From NCBI GenBank assembly GCA_038373865.1, contig JAXGGA010003418.1:39105-103104 (forward strand): DNA of 64,000 nucleotides, in the 5' to 3' direction. The translations under genes were made by a program, and so were the position numbers. The DNA comes from Uloborus plumipes. Its lineage: Eukaryota > Arthropoda > Arachnida > Araneae > Uloboridae. A model generated the notes under the pieces. It had not been told where the DNA came from and searched no databases. It was given only the letters and a program-made list of their open reading frames with translations. Below are positions 1 through 12,135 of the stretch, piece by piece (the first letter of the stretch is position 1; the number at the start of each line of letters is the position of its first letter).

Positions 1-270
1 TATAATCACATTAAATGAAAAGAAACCTGCTTGAATAAGAACTATACTTGTAAGCGCTTGCCGAGTTAAGAATGTCTTTTATGTTTCCTATGCGCTGTTT
101 TCTGCTGACGGAAAATTTGCATATTAAAGCAGATAATTATCATTAATATAGCCAATTACATCTTTTTATCATTCATTTCTTTACTGTAAAAATTGATATT
201 CTTTGTTCATACTAAGAGGATTTGATTTTAATTATAATTAATAACAAGAAGTTCTGTCAAGAACTAAACG
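1..270. other. AT-rich DNA without features
   Basis: No coding frame, repeat end or RNA gene could be supported here. Confidence 0.6.
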
Positions 271-805
271 AGCCTACTTTCCCGTACATCGACATCGGCA
301 TTCTAGCATCTGATCATTATTCTCTTGATTATCTAAGACTAAAAATTATGTCAAACATACCTTTTTAGCACTTGAAGCTGATTTCTAAAAGCAAAATATA
401 CCCCTCTCATCAGATGAAATAGACACATAAAAAGTAAATAAATGAATAAATAAAGTTTTGTCGCACCTTTTAAAGAATGTAACTGTTACAGTTCTTCTGT
501 AGAAAAATTCCTCAATTGTTTTCAAAAAAAATTAAAAGTACAAAGTACATCAAAACACATTTTATCAAAGAAAGAAAAAAAAAAGAAAAAAAAAACTCGT
601 CCGTTAATAAAATGTCTCGAATTTCACTTTTAATCCGTTGCCAGTTGTTAAATATAAATAAAGAATAAAATGCCCTCGTGAATGAAACATTTTGTTACAA
701 AAAAAATCGTCTGCCAAAAATAATAATAATAATAATAATAAATTCAATAAAACAAATGAATAAATAAACAAAAAATCGTCTGCACAGCCAGTCATTTTTT
801 TTTTT

Positions 806-1127
806 CGGACTGTTTACTCAAAAGTTATTAGGGGTGACAGCTTGCTTGAGCGGTTCAATGTTGAACGAAAAATTGTTCAAATCGGAAATGTAAATACGGG
901 AATGAAGTATCCTTGAAAAGTTCTTTCCAACAAAAAAAAGTTTGTTCAAATCGGACTGTTCATTAAAAAGTTAGTATCGCGGGACCGGTTGTTTGAACGG
1001 CTCAAATTTGAACCAAAAATTGTTCAAATCAAAAAATCAAATATAGGAATGAGCTGTACTCGCCGAGATCTTTCCAACAAAAAAAAGTTCGTCCAAATCG
1101 GAATGTTCATTCAAAAGTTATTAGGGG
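806..1127. repeat. 147-bp tandem repeat, about 2.2 copies
   Basis: Two diverged copies can be aligned: GAGCGGTTCAA at 848 matches GAACGGCTCAA at 995, and both contain TCTTTCCAACAAAAAAAAGT and end in a TCATTNAAAAGTTA block. A partial third copy of the end block lies at 806-836. Confidence 0.6.
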
Positions 1128-1130
1128 GGG

Positions 1131-1190
1131 ACAGACAGACCGACAGACCGACCGACAGACCGACCGACAGACCGACCGACAGACCGACAC
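1131..1190. repeat. GACA/GACC tetranucleotide tract
   Basis: About 15 units of GACA and GACC alternate directly after a G-run. Similar cagaca-rich stretches end the R1 repeats at 38170-38225 and 48470-48505. Confidence 0.85.
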
Positions 1191-1263
1191 ACAAATTCCC
1201 CATCTCAATACCCTACTTTCAAATTTTTAATTTTTCGATATTCATTTTACCTCTTTATTTTTT

Positions 1264-1340
1264 TAACTTGGCGATATTTTTTGGACTTGGCGATATTTTT
1301 TTTAACTTGGCGATATTTTTTGGACTTGGCGATATTTTTT
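1264..1340. repeat. About 20-bp tandem repeat, four copies
   Basis: Four copies of ACTTGGCGATATTTTTT are joined alternately by GG or TTTAA. Confidence 0.8.
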
Positions 1341-1405
1341 AGATGCATTAAGCTACTTTTAATACTTTTTTCGTCTTTCTTTTATTTTTAACGGGAAAGT
1401 AGGCT

Positions 1406-3375
1406 AAAAAAGTATTCATGTTTCAAAAACTTTACGTTCAAAATATTTCTTTGAAGTAGAATATCAAAGGTATTAACCCTGATCAGTATCATGAGTTTGA
1501 TATTAATCCTTTGCAGAGAAATGAGTAAAAGCTTCCTAAATCAGCGATAAAACTCCGTTTTTAAGAATTTTTTAAAGTTTGTATTACTTCTTCTCCCTGA
1601 TTTTTTTTCGTGAAAAAAATATTTATAGCATTTGCTTCCTTTATTTTATTTTGTACTTATATGTTTTATTTACTTCTTTTTCTTTTGCTTTAATTCAAGA
1701 AGAGCAAATCAGTTTTTCAGACGACAAAGTAAAATGGAATTAAACTAGTAGTTTTAATGCAATAAACTGCATCATTTGATGCTATAATAAACGTATTAAG
1801 CCCCTACTAATAAGAAGATAAAACGTTCGTAGCCTACTTTCTACGCGTTGAGTAAATCAGCTAATAATCAATAAATTTCCTAAAAAATGAAATGGTCAAC
1901 GTAAATTTTTAAAATTGCTCCGAATATTTGTTAAATAAATGGAGCTGAAAGAAATAAGGAGACGACGTATTTCAGTCCAAATCTCTTTGATATTTTTGTA
2001 GTGTATGTAGTGTAATTTTTAAAAGCAGTTGATGCCATTTCCTGAAAATGTTGATTAGTAAATTGTAAATGTGTCAAATAAATCAACTCTTTTTATCTTT
2101 AACAAATTATTTTTATCTCAGTGAATGAATAAACTATATATTCTTAGTTCCTTAAAATTCAAATCAAATTTCTCGTTATGAATAATTTCGCTATAAGTTC
2201 CAATGTAATGTGTTAGATATTTCAGGATCATTCATTACTTGCCAAGCAAAATTCAATTCATGCGCGGAAACAAATAATTTGATAGGCACAGAATAAGCGC
2301 AATAGATTTCTAAATGCATCAAATTTTCAGGGGAGAATGTGATTTATAGAAACACGTTTAAATCATGCACGTTCCTTGAATGTAAAGATTCGTGCTTTAT
2401 TGCGTAACGCGGTCTTTGTTTACAAACAATAATCGGATTTTAGAGCATTTATGGAAGAAATACAATACGATCTTCACCAAAGTTTACCTAAAACCACAGA
2501 TTTGTTTTCGTGTTCCTGATATATTCATGTAAAACAAATGAGATTTATGTATGTCAGAAGAGAGTTTTCGATTTTGGACTGTGGTTTTGGAAGTATAAAG
2601 TATTTTGTCTTCCTCGATGGTAACATTAAATAAAAAATGAGACCAATATATATCTTTCTTTCTTTCTTTTTTTTTTTTTTTTGATAACTTCGATCCGTTT
2701 GCTGAGATCATATTTGCAGAAATGTTATTTCAGTGAGAAGACACTCTTGCTTTCGTAAATACGTTAGTTATTTTTTCTTTTCATCACCTCGCATAATCCT
2801 ATTTCTGAAGTTCAGCAAGCTTAAAATAGGACACAATTCAGCGAAGAAAAATATAATATCAAGCAGCTTTCTGGCAAATTTCCAATTTGCAGGAAGACTT
2901 TTCAGCTTCTTGTTCTCTCTCCTTTTATGTTTTCCCTTTTAATAAATGAAAATGAAAGCATTCATATTTGTTAAAAAGAGCGGAAAAAAATAGCCGGATT
3001 ATACCGAATTCTATTTTTTTTTTTCTTAAACATTTTTATTTCTTCTAAAATATCGTTTTACAAACCATCTCTTCAGTCATTTACTTAATACAAGATATTG
3101 CATGGAGGATAAAATGTATTTGACAGAAATATCAGGAATTGCCGTGGAGTCATTATTATCATTCTCTGATTCAAAGTTCGTAAAACGTTTCTTATTATTG
3201 TTTTGAAAAGGATTATAGCGTTGAATAACATTCATTTCTCTCATAAAGATACATTTTAAAAAGAATCAGAAATGTTTCAAATCCACTGAAATTAAAAACG
3301 GAATTTAAAAACATCAAAGCACACGAGAAAACATTTATCTTAATTGCATTAAAATAATTACAACACTTTATGTAT
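1406..3375. other. No gene seen; AT-rich DNA
   Basis: Only short frames without family features occur. A TTTC/poly-T run lies near 2655-2683. Nothing else could be supported. Confidence 0.55.
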
Positions 3376-3655
3376 ATTGCAAAAAAAAACTGTTGTTTTT
3401 ACAGTATAATATTGGTAGCCGAGGTTCCAGTTTAAAACTGTGAAATACACAGTAATAAACTGCAAAATTGCTGATTGTACAGCAATATACTGTGATATTG
3501 CTAATTGTACAGCAATAAACTGTGATGTTTCTAATTTTACAGCAATAAACCGGGAAATTGCTACTTTTAGTTCATTACTGTTCATTTTTCAGTTTTAGAC
3601 TGAAACCTCTGCTGCCAGTATTATACTGCAAAAACAACATTTACTTTTTGTAGTG
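3376..3655. mobile_element. CACTA-like MITE with about 70-bp inverted ends
   Basis: The right end, read inward, begins CACTACAAAAAGTAAATG and continues TGTTGTTTTTGCAGTATAAT. The left end matches this as TGTTGTTTTTACAGTATAAT, with degraded outermost bases. The CACTA tip suggests a non-autonomous CACTA/EnSpm relative. The middle is a 30-bp tandem repeat and there is no coding capacity; the 75-codon minus frame here is the repeat translated. Confidence 0.55.
3468..3570. repeat. 30-bp tandem repeat inside the CACTA-like MITE
   Basis: About 3.5 copies of a unit of the type TTGCTAATTGTACAGCAATA plus AACTGTGATA. Confidence 0.75.
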
Positions 3656-6600
3656 TAGTGAAATGTTTTCTGATAATTTAACTAGATAAGTAGTGCGAAC
3701 AATAAATGGCTGGTATAGTTTTTCTCCATTGTGGGTATATATATGCTAGAGTAAGTATTTCTTTATCCGTATGGTAGAAACAGGGTTTGAATATAAGGAG
3801 AAAGACATGATAAAAGCAGGGAGAATCTGCAATTCACCTCTTTCGCCCCACATCAGGAAGAAATGATACTACGCGTTAACTAAATTTGTGCGCCTTACTG
3901 ATCGCTTATCCAGAAAAAGCCTACGCCAAAGAGTGGTAGTTTAAAATACTTTTATACGTACAGCCGAAAAGAAAACCGGCTGCTGTGCTCTATCTCTAAT
4001 CTTACTCTGTATTTTGCTTAGATATAACTAAAATTCCTACGGAAAACATTTCATTTGTTATGTAACGAAAGAGGAAAGAATTAAAATGCTGCACAGAAAA
4101 TAGCTATGAGTTTTCTGTCAATATGAGAAGTTCTGCTTTTTCTCTACATGCAGAAACGGGCTCATAGTAAATATGACTTATTTTCTTCAATCCATACTTT
4201 TTTTTCCTGTCTTTTTTTTCTTTGTTTAACATTTAGGGCGGACACGTTGATAACAATCCCCTAGCATTTTCTACCTGGCTACACTCCTTAACAACCATCC
4301 ATTCAACAAGTTAAATCTAATTGAATATACTAACCGCCTCGTGTGAAAGATCCCCTTTTTGTGGTGTAAATTTCCATGTCTCTTGTCCTTTCTTTAGTCC
4401 TTCCCTAGTTCTATTTAATAGCGGTGACCGATAATAATTTTTTTCCGTTTTTAATTCCATTTTTAATGGTTGACCATTTTGCAATGGGAAATTTCTAAGT
4501 TCACCAGTTTTTATGTTATGGCAATGCTCCAGTGGACATATTTATGCAGTATTTCCCTTATTTTAGAAGCAACTGTTCCTGTTCTAATAGTGGTTTTTAA
4601 GGACATGTATCTTTATTTAGCAATGATGTTTATTGGTTGTTCTTGAACAAAATAGTGTTCAGCGGGCACTTAATATGTTCATAGGATTATCTTTTTCTTT
4701 CAGTCACCATATCCAATTAAACTCTCAACAAGTAAGGAACTATGCATAATTGGTAGGATGGAAAAAAGAAAAATAAAAACTGCATCTTTTTTTTTAAATA
4801 AATTTTCAAGCATTTTTGGCATGATTTATAAACTACTGTTATTTTACAAATTGATCTTAGAGAGACAACGGACTTAATTCTAATGAAGATTTTTATCAAC
4901 TGGTTTTCATTCCGTTAGAGATTCTTTAAGAACAGTTCTTTTTCTGACGGGAGTAGGGGGCGGGGGTCAACTAATTTTGACATTTTTTGGAGAGAACATT
5001 AGACATGTTTTACGCAATATTTGAGATTATCAATTCAACCATGTGTACAACCAGTGTTATAGCTATTGTAAACTAATTACCTTACAGTGTTATTGAAATT
5101 TTCAATAAGGCTCACATTTTCAATTTTCGTAATTAATATCTGCTTTAATGTGTTGATTTACTCAACATGTTATAAATCCCTTTATGTCTTTTTTCTCACT
5201 ATGGTAGAAATGAAAGCTACATGAGAGTAGGAGATTTCTCACTGTGCAAGCATTTATTTAAATATTTTATATCATTTGACTAAATTAATGCAAATAGACA
5301 GGTTGTTTCTCAGTTGGGCAAATATGCGTCATGAAAGATTTAAATAATTTCGAAATAAATGGAAAAACCTGATCAACAAACACATTTTTGGAGTTAACAA
5401 GTATATGCTAATGGAGTTATAAAAATAAACATGAGTATTTGCGAGATATTACCAGCTGCAAATTGGAAAGCAAAGTTTTCTGTTAAAACGTAGAGTAACG
5501 CATGACACTTTTAATAGAATCCCATATTGAATCATAGACTTGAAATAACTTTTAAAAAAATTAATGTTAACTTCACCTTTACTTTGTAAGACATTTATTT
5601 TAAAGTCTACGATATGTATCAAAATATTGAATATCATCAGCATGTGATGTTCTAAAAGCTAGTAACTTATTAAAATGTAATTAAACCTAATGATATATTC
5701 CTTTTTGAAATATCCCTTTTCAAATAGCGAAACAAAAATCCATAAGACTACCAAACCGAAGTTTTAGCTAAAAAAATATTTCTCCAAATGTCACAGTTGC
5801 ATGAGGGAAAACAAAAGTTAGCGCGTAATATTGTTAGTAACCTGCGCTATCGATTACTTGTTCGTAGTAATCGAAGCATAAATAAGTAGGAGTTATTTCA
5901 TCTTTTCCACTAACTATGTATAACAAAACGCATTGATGACAGATACGGACAAAACACTTATCTCCCGCGGAGCTGTTTTATGAAGCGTGCTTTTATGGAA
6001 CATTTATTCCTGTGTCTCATTTCCTTAGATACTGCTGGGGCGAACGCTGGGTGACTAATTTTCGCGCCCCAACTCGCACTGACAAACGATGATTTAATTA
6101 AAACTTTCCTACTTGAACAAATGCTGCTAGGCAATAACTCACGAAGATGTATGGAAATTAAAAGCATTCCCATCAAGCATTTGAGTAGCTCGCGTAACGT
6201 TTATCTAAGAGGCAAAGTGCTTTCATACTTTTTTTTGCGGTAATAAATAAACATAAAATTTGGCTGTAACTGATCTTTCAATATTCAAGAATTACCAAAT
6301 TCGTTTGCAATGTGAATAAAGGCATTCATAGATGCAAATTAAAATCTCATATTTGGAGAAAAACAACAGTATATACAGCGTCGTTATACATGGAAAGTAA
6401 AGTACCTTGGACAAAGATACCACTAACGACTTGGACATAAGTAATAAATTGAACAGTTTAGTAATTTTGCATCCATGAAATGTGCAAACCCCACCATATA
6501 CACATCTTTCCAAGGTGGTCCCTTCAAGAAAAAAGAAATATGCAACGAATGTGCTAGAAACTAACTTTCGTTGCATCTTTATTATATTATTTTTTGATAT

Positions 6601-6971
6601 CATACACTGTTCTGCTGTCAATTTAAAAAAGAATCAGAACAAGTGAGTCAAGGACAGAGTTGGCTGGAAAAAGTTTTTCCTCTTAAATTCCTCGTAATTG
6701 TTTTTCTCTTAATATAGCACTATAGAATTATTTTTTTTAAAACAAAAAACGGTTGTCCGATAATGTTTTTCACATTGTACGCGTGATTTCAATTCAATGC
6801 CACCTTTGGAACACTATGCTTCAAAGGCGGATACTTGTTTCATCTCTTAAATTGTATTATTAATATCATTAAATTTTACTTTAAAAGAAACTGCACTTGA
6901 GAGTTGTGGGGATATTTTGATAATTGGGAATTGGGCGCGATTGTCAAATTTCTCGATATAGTTCTTTTATA
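3656..6971. other. No gene seen; AT-rich DNA
   Basis: No conserved protein motif is recognisable. A locally GC-richer patch lies at 5960-6180. It has an open 72-codon minus frame with no recognised similarity and no convincing splice signals. An 8-bp stem hairpin (CGATTACT...AGTAATCG) lies near 5850. Confidence 0.5.
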
Positions 6972-8494
6972 CACTGCGATGCAAAAGTTTAGACAAAATG
7001 CAAATATGTGAATAAAAAGAAAACTATTCAACGAAATGCTTTCAAATTTCTACTGCAGGTACACAATATGGTCCCAAATACGTAGCTGGAGTTCTTATAA
7101 CTATAACTGGAATCAAATTTTGGATATTACAAAATACATTTTTTTACATTGTTGCAAAAGTTTAGACAATAGTCAGATTTTATGCAAATATCCCTTGAAA
7201 TGTGATTGGTGGAGGAAATGCGGGACTTCATTATTCATTTATAAAAAGCACAGATTGCTGAATAAATAATCAAAATCTCAAAAGCTCTTTAGTTCTCGTG
7301 TAAAGAAGATGAGAAAGTTTGGAAGCCGAAATTTGAAAATGAACCTACTTTATTAATTTTTCGTCTTTTAAATCGGCTCTATTATGGTAGTACATTATTT
7401 TTTCCTTTGTGGAGAGAAAATTCAGACATGTGTATCGATCAAAAAGTCCAAGAAAAATTATATTTCTTAAGGATGAAGGAAATTGAAAAAAACGGCTCAG
7501 ACTGACGATTCGCCCCTTAATCCTACAAAACTTCAACTTGGGTCAAAAACAGCACGTGACAGCATAAGTAGATGAACAACTGAATCGGAATGCATAAAAA
7601 AAACAAAGAATTGTGCCTGAGCCTTTTCGGACAGAATGTCCCAAATAAGCCAGATTTTAATGTGAAAAGCGGCATATGTATCATCGTGACTAAAAAATGA
7701 ATGGTACTTTCTTTGATAAAGATTATTAAAATTGGGATGGCCTAGATAGATTATAATTCTTTTCGTGGGACTTGAGAAATATCCAATGATCATATGCTGT
7801 GCTGCTTTTAAAAATAAAATCTGGCTTATTTGGGACACTCTGTCCGAAAAGACTCAAGCTCAATTCTTTGTTTTGCATTCCGATTCAGTTTTTCATCTAC
7901 TTATGCTATCACGTGCTATTTTTGACCCAAGTTGAAGTTTTGTAGGATTAAGGGGCTAATCGTCAGTGTGAGCCGTTTTTTCAATTACTTCATCCTTATG
8001 AAATATAATTTTTCTTGGACTTTTTGATCGATACGCATGTCTGAATTTGCTCTCCACAAAGGAAAAAACAATATACTACCATACTAGAGCCAATTTAAAA
8101 GACAAAAAATTAATAAAGTAGGTTCATTTTCAAATTTTGGCTTCCAAACTTTCTCATCTTCTTTACACGAGAACTAAAGAGCTTTTGAGATTTTGATTAT
8201 TTATTCAGCAATCTCTGCACTTTATAAATGAATAATAAAGACCCGCATTTCCTCCATCAATCACATTTCAAGGGATATTTGCATGAAATCTGACTATTGT
8301 CTAAAATTTTGCAACAATGTAAAAAAATATCTTTTGTAACACCCAAAATTTGATTCCAGTTATAGTTATAAGAACTCCAGACACGTATTTGGGACCATAT
8401 TGTATACCTGTAGTAGAAATTTGAAAGCATTTCGTTGAAAAGTTTTCTTTTTATTCACATATTTGCACTTTGTCTAAACTTTTGCATCGCAGTG
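6972..8494. mobile_element. 1.5-kb foldback transposon, TA target duplication
   Basis: The tip CACTGCGATGCAAAAGTTTA is repeated inverted at the right end, with TA on both sides (6970-6971 and 8495-8496). This is the target preference of the Tc1/mariner superfamily. The arms (about 6972-7661 and 7803-8494) match inversely over almost their whole length, leaving a loop of about 140 bp. No transposase motif is visible. Frames inside the arms occur in mirrored form on both strands and are not genes. Confidence 0.85.
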
Positions 8495-9487
8495 TATTAA
8501 CCCTTTGTTTATGTGTGCGAAAGAAAAAAAAAATCTGAATCATGCATTGGTCATAAAAATTTGACTCCAATAAAGAGAGATCACTAGATTGCGAATAATT
8601 GAAATCATCCCAAGTTGTGTTACGGATAAGTGTAAAATTCAACATCGAAAAATAAATAAATAAAAATCACTTTTCAAACCTATCCGGAAATTTATGAATA
8701 ATCGTCAAAACTTAACTACAGCAATCTTAGGCTCACTTACCTTCTATCATAACGAGTTTAATTCGTTATTTAAGTTCTTTCTTTGTTTCACGGAACAATG
8801 AATTTAGCATTTTGTTCATGCTTACAAAAAACTACTACACATGTTTTTATTATTTGGCTTACATTGTTCAATGTATTAAAGAAAACAATGGAGCACAAAA
8901 CGTTTAAACAATTGTGTTCGCTTCCTTTACTATATCATATTTCACGGAACTGTTTTGTATTTTTCTCTTGTGTTTGAAGTAAATATTTCTTATCATTTAA
9001 AATAGGATAAGCGTATAAATCTCGTGGAACAGCCGAAGCAATAATGGACGCTTTAGTCAAACTGTCAACCTTCATTAACAGTAGTTCTCTTGTATGAATG
9101 CAGAGTAAAACTTTGTCCTCGATTTATAAATGACATGTGTCTAAATAAATTGTAGAATAGCAAGAGACTAGCAAACAGCGATTGAGTCTAAAATATGCAA
9201 CGTCTCTAGATTAAAATAGAAACCCTGAATTGTTGTTTTAGGGCGCAGTAAATTTACAACATATCCCCTATTAATGCAAGAAACAAAAGATAATCTCAAT
9301 ATTCATCCTGAATAAGAATTATTTATTACATTCAACTGTAACTACAATATAAGAGAAAAAATCCAGAAGATTATTTTCGTGCAAACAGAATTGTTAACAG
9401 AATGTTTAAGATTCAGATTAAGTTATTATCTTTTTATAAAATAAGAGCAAAAAACAAGAAGTATCTGTTCCAATTTGCTATGAAAAT
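8495..9487. other. No gene seen
   Basis: AT-rich DNA without recognisable repeats or coding motifs. TTAACCCTTTG at 8498 resembles TTAA-element tips elsewhere, but no matching right end was found. Confidence 0.5.
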
Positions 9488-9780
9488 ACTGGTGGTCAAA
9501 GGATTGAATTCACACACGGAAAAGAAAAAAAAACAGTAATGTCATTTTCGCTTTGACCACTTAGATGAAAACTCAAATATATTAGTGTTGCTCGATGTGG
9601 CAATTAACATTGTGTGGGCAAAATTCTACCATTGAAAAAGTTATAAAGTTGGTTTAATTCATTTTTATGTTTTCACAAGTATAAAAAAAGAAACAGCTTC
9701 ATTGTTTTCCATTGGCTACTCGCATAAAGTAATATAAAAGTGTGATGCCATTTTTGACCACTTAAAAATCGACCACCTGT
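9488..9780. mobile_element. Possible Tc1/mariner-type MITE relic
   Basis: Ends ACTGGTGGTCAAAGG (left) and ACAGGTGGTCGATTT (right, read inward) form imperfect inverted termini. GTGGTCAAA-type blocks recur just inside. No clear target duplication and no coding sequence. Confidence 0.35.
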
Positions 9781-10135
9781 CTTAAAATATAATTTGAACA
9801 TCCGGAAAAAATGACATTGAATTTTATTCATAAGCTTAGCGGTGTATTTATGTTCTTAAAAAAAGCCTTATTTACTTTTTTTTTTTCAAAATTAAAAACA
9901 AGTCCTGCAACTTAAAAATAGTTTTAAAAAATTCATTTTTTTCAAATAAAAGGATCTTATAAGAAGTTTTGGCTCATAAACGAAAGGAAGTTGATTGAAA
10001 AGGTGTCTCAAATCTAACAAAGAGTTCTTAACTCCAAAATAAATATATTTAGGTCTGGATTTGCTGTTTTTGTTATCTTGGGTTTCGAAAACTTTTGTTG
10101 CATTTGAGGTACCCTGCGCCTTTTTACTCGTCACC

Positions 10136-10271
10136 ATCATCTTCAAATAACATTGCGATTGAGTTACTTTTCTATGCAACGTGAAAGAGTACAAAAGAAA
10201 AATATCATCTTCAAATAACATTGCGATTGAGTTACTTTTCTATGCAACGTGAAAGAGTACAAAAGAAAAAT
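10136..10271. repeat. Perfect 68-bp tandem duplication
   Basis: Bases 10136-10203 and 10204-10271 are identical, beginning ATCATCTTCAAATAAC and ending GTACAAAAGAAAAAT. The absence of any difference points to a recent event. Confidence 0.95.
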
Positions 10272-10598
10272 GTGGTTCTTCTTCTATACTTAGTTTCCTT
10301 CTTGTTCATGTCAATTTCGCTTTATGTTATTCCAGGTTTTTTTCCCCTTCTCTCTTTTTTTTCCATCACTTGCAACTTATTACACTTGCAATACTATTTT
10401 TACGTTGACATTCTTCAGTCTTCATTGGAAACCTTTTTTAAGGTTTTTTCTTTAAGAAAAAATAAACTTTTACCGGTTTAACACCGTCACTCCAACAGTT
10501 GTTTCTTTGTCAATACGGTAGACCTATGTAATTACTAACACGCAAATTTTCAATCAAGATTCTACCCTTTTTAAGTAGTATCTTTGAGAAGCGGCAAT

Positions 10599-10899
10599 TG
10601 TTTTAATAATCCGGCCACCTTGTCTAGTGGTCAGAGTAGTCTGCCATGGATGGTGTGGCCCCGGGTTCGAGTCCCGGCCTGGGCATGGATGTGCTTTCTC
10701 TCTCCTGTCCTTGTCCTTTCTTTGTGTGAATGTGCTGTTGTGTGAAAGGTTGCCTACCCTATAAACGGGTACCTATGGCATGCGTGTACTGTGGAAGTCG
10801 GACTTCACACCAAATAACGGTACAGTTGGAAAAGTGAAGCAGCGCACCCCAAATTGCCAGCCTGGCTGGCACACGACAAAAAAAAAAAAATGTTTTAAT
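10599..10899 (+). mobile_element. tRNA-derived SINE with poly(A) and 9-bp target duplication
   Basis: The body is 10608-10890. The 5' part has pol III promoter boxes: an A-box-like TAGTGGTCAGAGTAG near 10625 and a B box GGTTCGAGTCCC near 10667. About 180 bp of non-tRNA tail ends in a run of As at 10878-10890. TGTTTTAAT flanks both sides (10599-10607 and 10891-10899), the signature of LINE-mediated insertion. Being intact at both ends, it is likely fairly young. Confidence 0.9.
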
Positions 10900-11280
10900 C
10901 TTATAGTCATAAATTCAAAGTGAGGTCTAATATTACATATTGTGATCAAACATCTCAAAACTTTGAGAAACGACCTGAAAACTGCTTTCACCTTTAAAAG
11001 AAATAATTACAGTACACTCTTGATTTTCCTCGGAATCACGTGGCACGGGTATCGTGGATAACGAGAATCACAGATAAACCGAAGAAATCATAAAATAAGG
11101 TTTAAAGAAGATAAAAAATGTCTTTTGCCTACAAACAATTTCATTACACTTAAAACGTAATATGTACAAACGGTGACAATAGATACCCAAGTAGCATCAA
11201 CTCATCGGATTTTGCTCGGCCGATCAACTAACTCCTCGTAAACTGATCCCGTAACGCACGACGACATCGTTCCGATCAGT

Positions 11281-11600
11281 ATCCGAGCACGGTTTTCGAT
11301 GAGCTACTTTTCATCGGAAAGCGATATCTTTCGGATCAACTTTCCCGATGAAAATAAGATGAGCAAAATTCCATCGGAAAATGATATCCTTCCGATCAAC
11401 TTTCCCGATGAAAATAAGATGAGCAAAATTCCATCGGAAAATGATATCCTTCCGATCAAATTTCCCGATGAAAATTAACCGAGCTATGTGTTATTGGAAA
11501 ACTATATACTTCCAATCAAATTTCCCGATGAAAATATGCCAAGCTACAGATTTCATCGGAAAGAGGTAGTAAAGATCAAATTTTCTGATGAAAATTTTCC
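11281..11600. repeat. 60-bp tandem array, about 5 copies
   Basis: The units are spaced exactly 60 bp apart, each with TTTCCCGATGAAAAT and a CATCGGAAA...CCGATCAA block. Two central units are nearly identical and the outer ones are diverged. Confidence 0.9.
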
Positions 11601-11649
11601 CAATCTCAAATTTTTGTTAAATATGCAGTGTCGGTCTCATTATTCGTAG

Positions 11650-11740
11650 ACTTGGTAGCGTGGTGGTAGAGCGTTGGCTTTCCGCGCCGATAACTCGGGT
11701 TCGATGCTGGAGTTGGCCAGTCGCAAATGGTTGGGGGAAA
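11650..11740 (+). mobile_element. tRNA-like SINE head fragment
   Basis: TGGTAGCGTGGTGGTAGAGC resembles a tRNA A box, and GGGTTCGATGCTGG about 40 bp downstream resembles a B box. The spacing suits a tRNA-derived SINE. It breaks the CATCGG pattern of the surrounding element, so it is probably an insertion. A functional tRNA is unlikely because no closed acceptor stem was found. Confidence 0.45.
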
Positions 11741-12135
11741 TAAAAAAGAGGTTCCAAAATTCACTGCCACGGAACTAAACTGCGCTCTTTTTTCTTTTTT
11801 TCTCTTTTTTCTTTAAATTGATCCAACTCTCATCGTATTTTGATCCAAAATTTATCGCCACGGAACTACACTGCTCGTATATTGATCCAACTCTCATCGT
11901 ATTTTCATCCAAAATTGATCCTAAATTCATCGGCACGGGACTGCACTGCTCGTAAATTGCTCCAAATCTCACCGTAAACTCATCGGATTTTGCTGCTCGG
12001 ATTCTGATTGGCCGATGAGACATATTGGAGCAATTCCCGATGAAAACTCATCGAAATCCGATCACCGGCCGATGAGAATTTCATCGGGTTTCGATGAATG
12101 GCCGATCATCGGCCGATGAGATTATGCTGCTAGGG

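Larger units (their letters stand above)
271..1405. mobile_element. Candidate element with 15-bp perfect inverted ends
   Basis: AGCCTACTTTCCCGT at 271-285 is the exact reverse complement of the bases at 1391-1405. Between them lie a 147-bp tandem repeat, a GACA/GACC tract and a 20-bp tandem repeat, and no coding frame. No target-site duplication is clear, so the superfamily is unknown. A related motif (TAGCCTACTTTCT) recurs alone near 1831. The long frame at 989-1342 is only the translation of these repeats. Confidence 0.4.
11186..12135. mobile_element. DNA element with CCCAAGTAGC/CCCTAGCAGC ends and CATCGG arrays
   Basis: The left tip CCCAAGTAGCATCA and right tip (inward) CCCTAGCAGCATAA form inverted ends, with TA on both sides. 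The interior is built from CATCGG/CCGATG words, including a 60-bp tandem array, and holds a tRNA-like insert at 11650-11740. A shorter relative lies at 37403-37808. No transposase frame is present. I cannot name the superfamily. Confidence 0.75.

Noticed and set aside
989..1342. 117-codon frame with Thr-Asp-Arg-Pro repeats
   Set aside because: It runs through the 147-bp, GACA/GACC and 20-bp repeats and has no independent coding support.
7036..7838. Several frames between 7.0 and 7.9 kb
   Set aside because: They lie in foldback arms, and the same sequence appears inverted on the other arm without keeping the frames.
11775..12023. 82-codon minus frame with MNLGSILDENT-type repeats
   Set aside because: It is the CATCGG-rich interior of a transposon read through.
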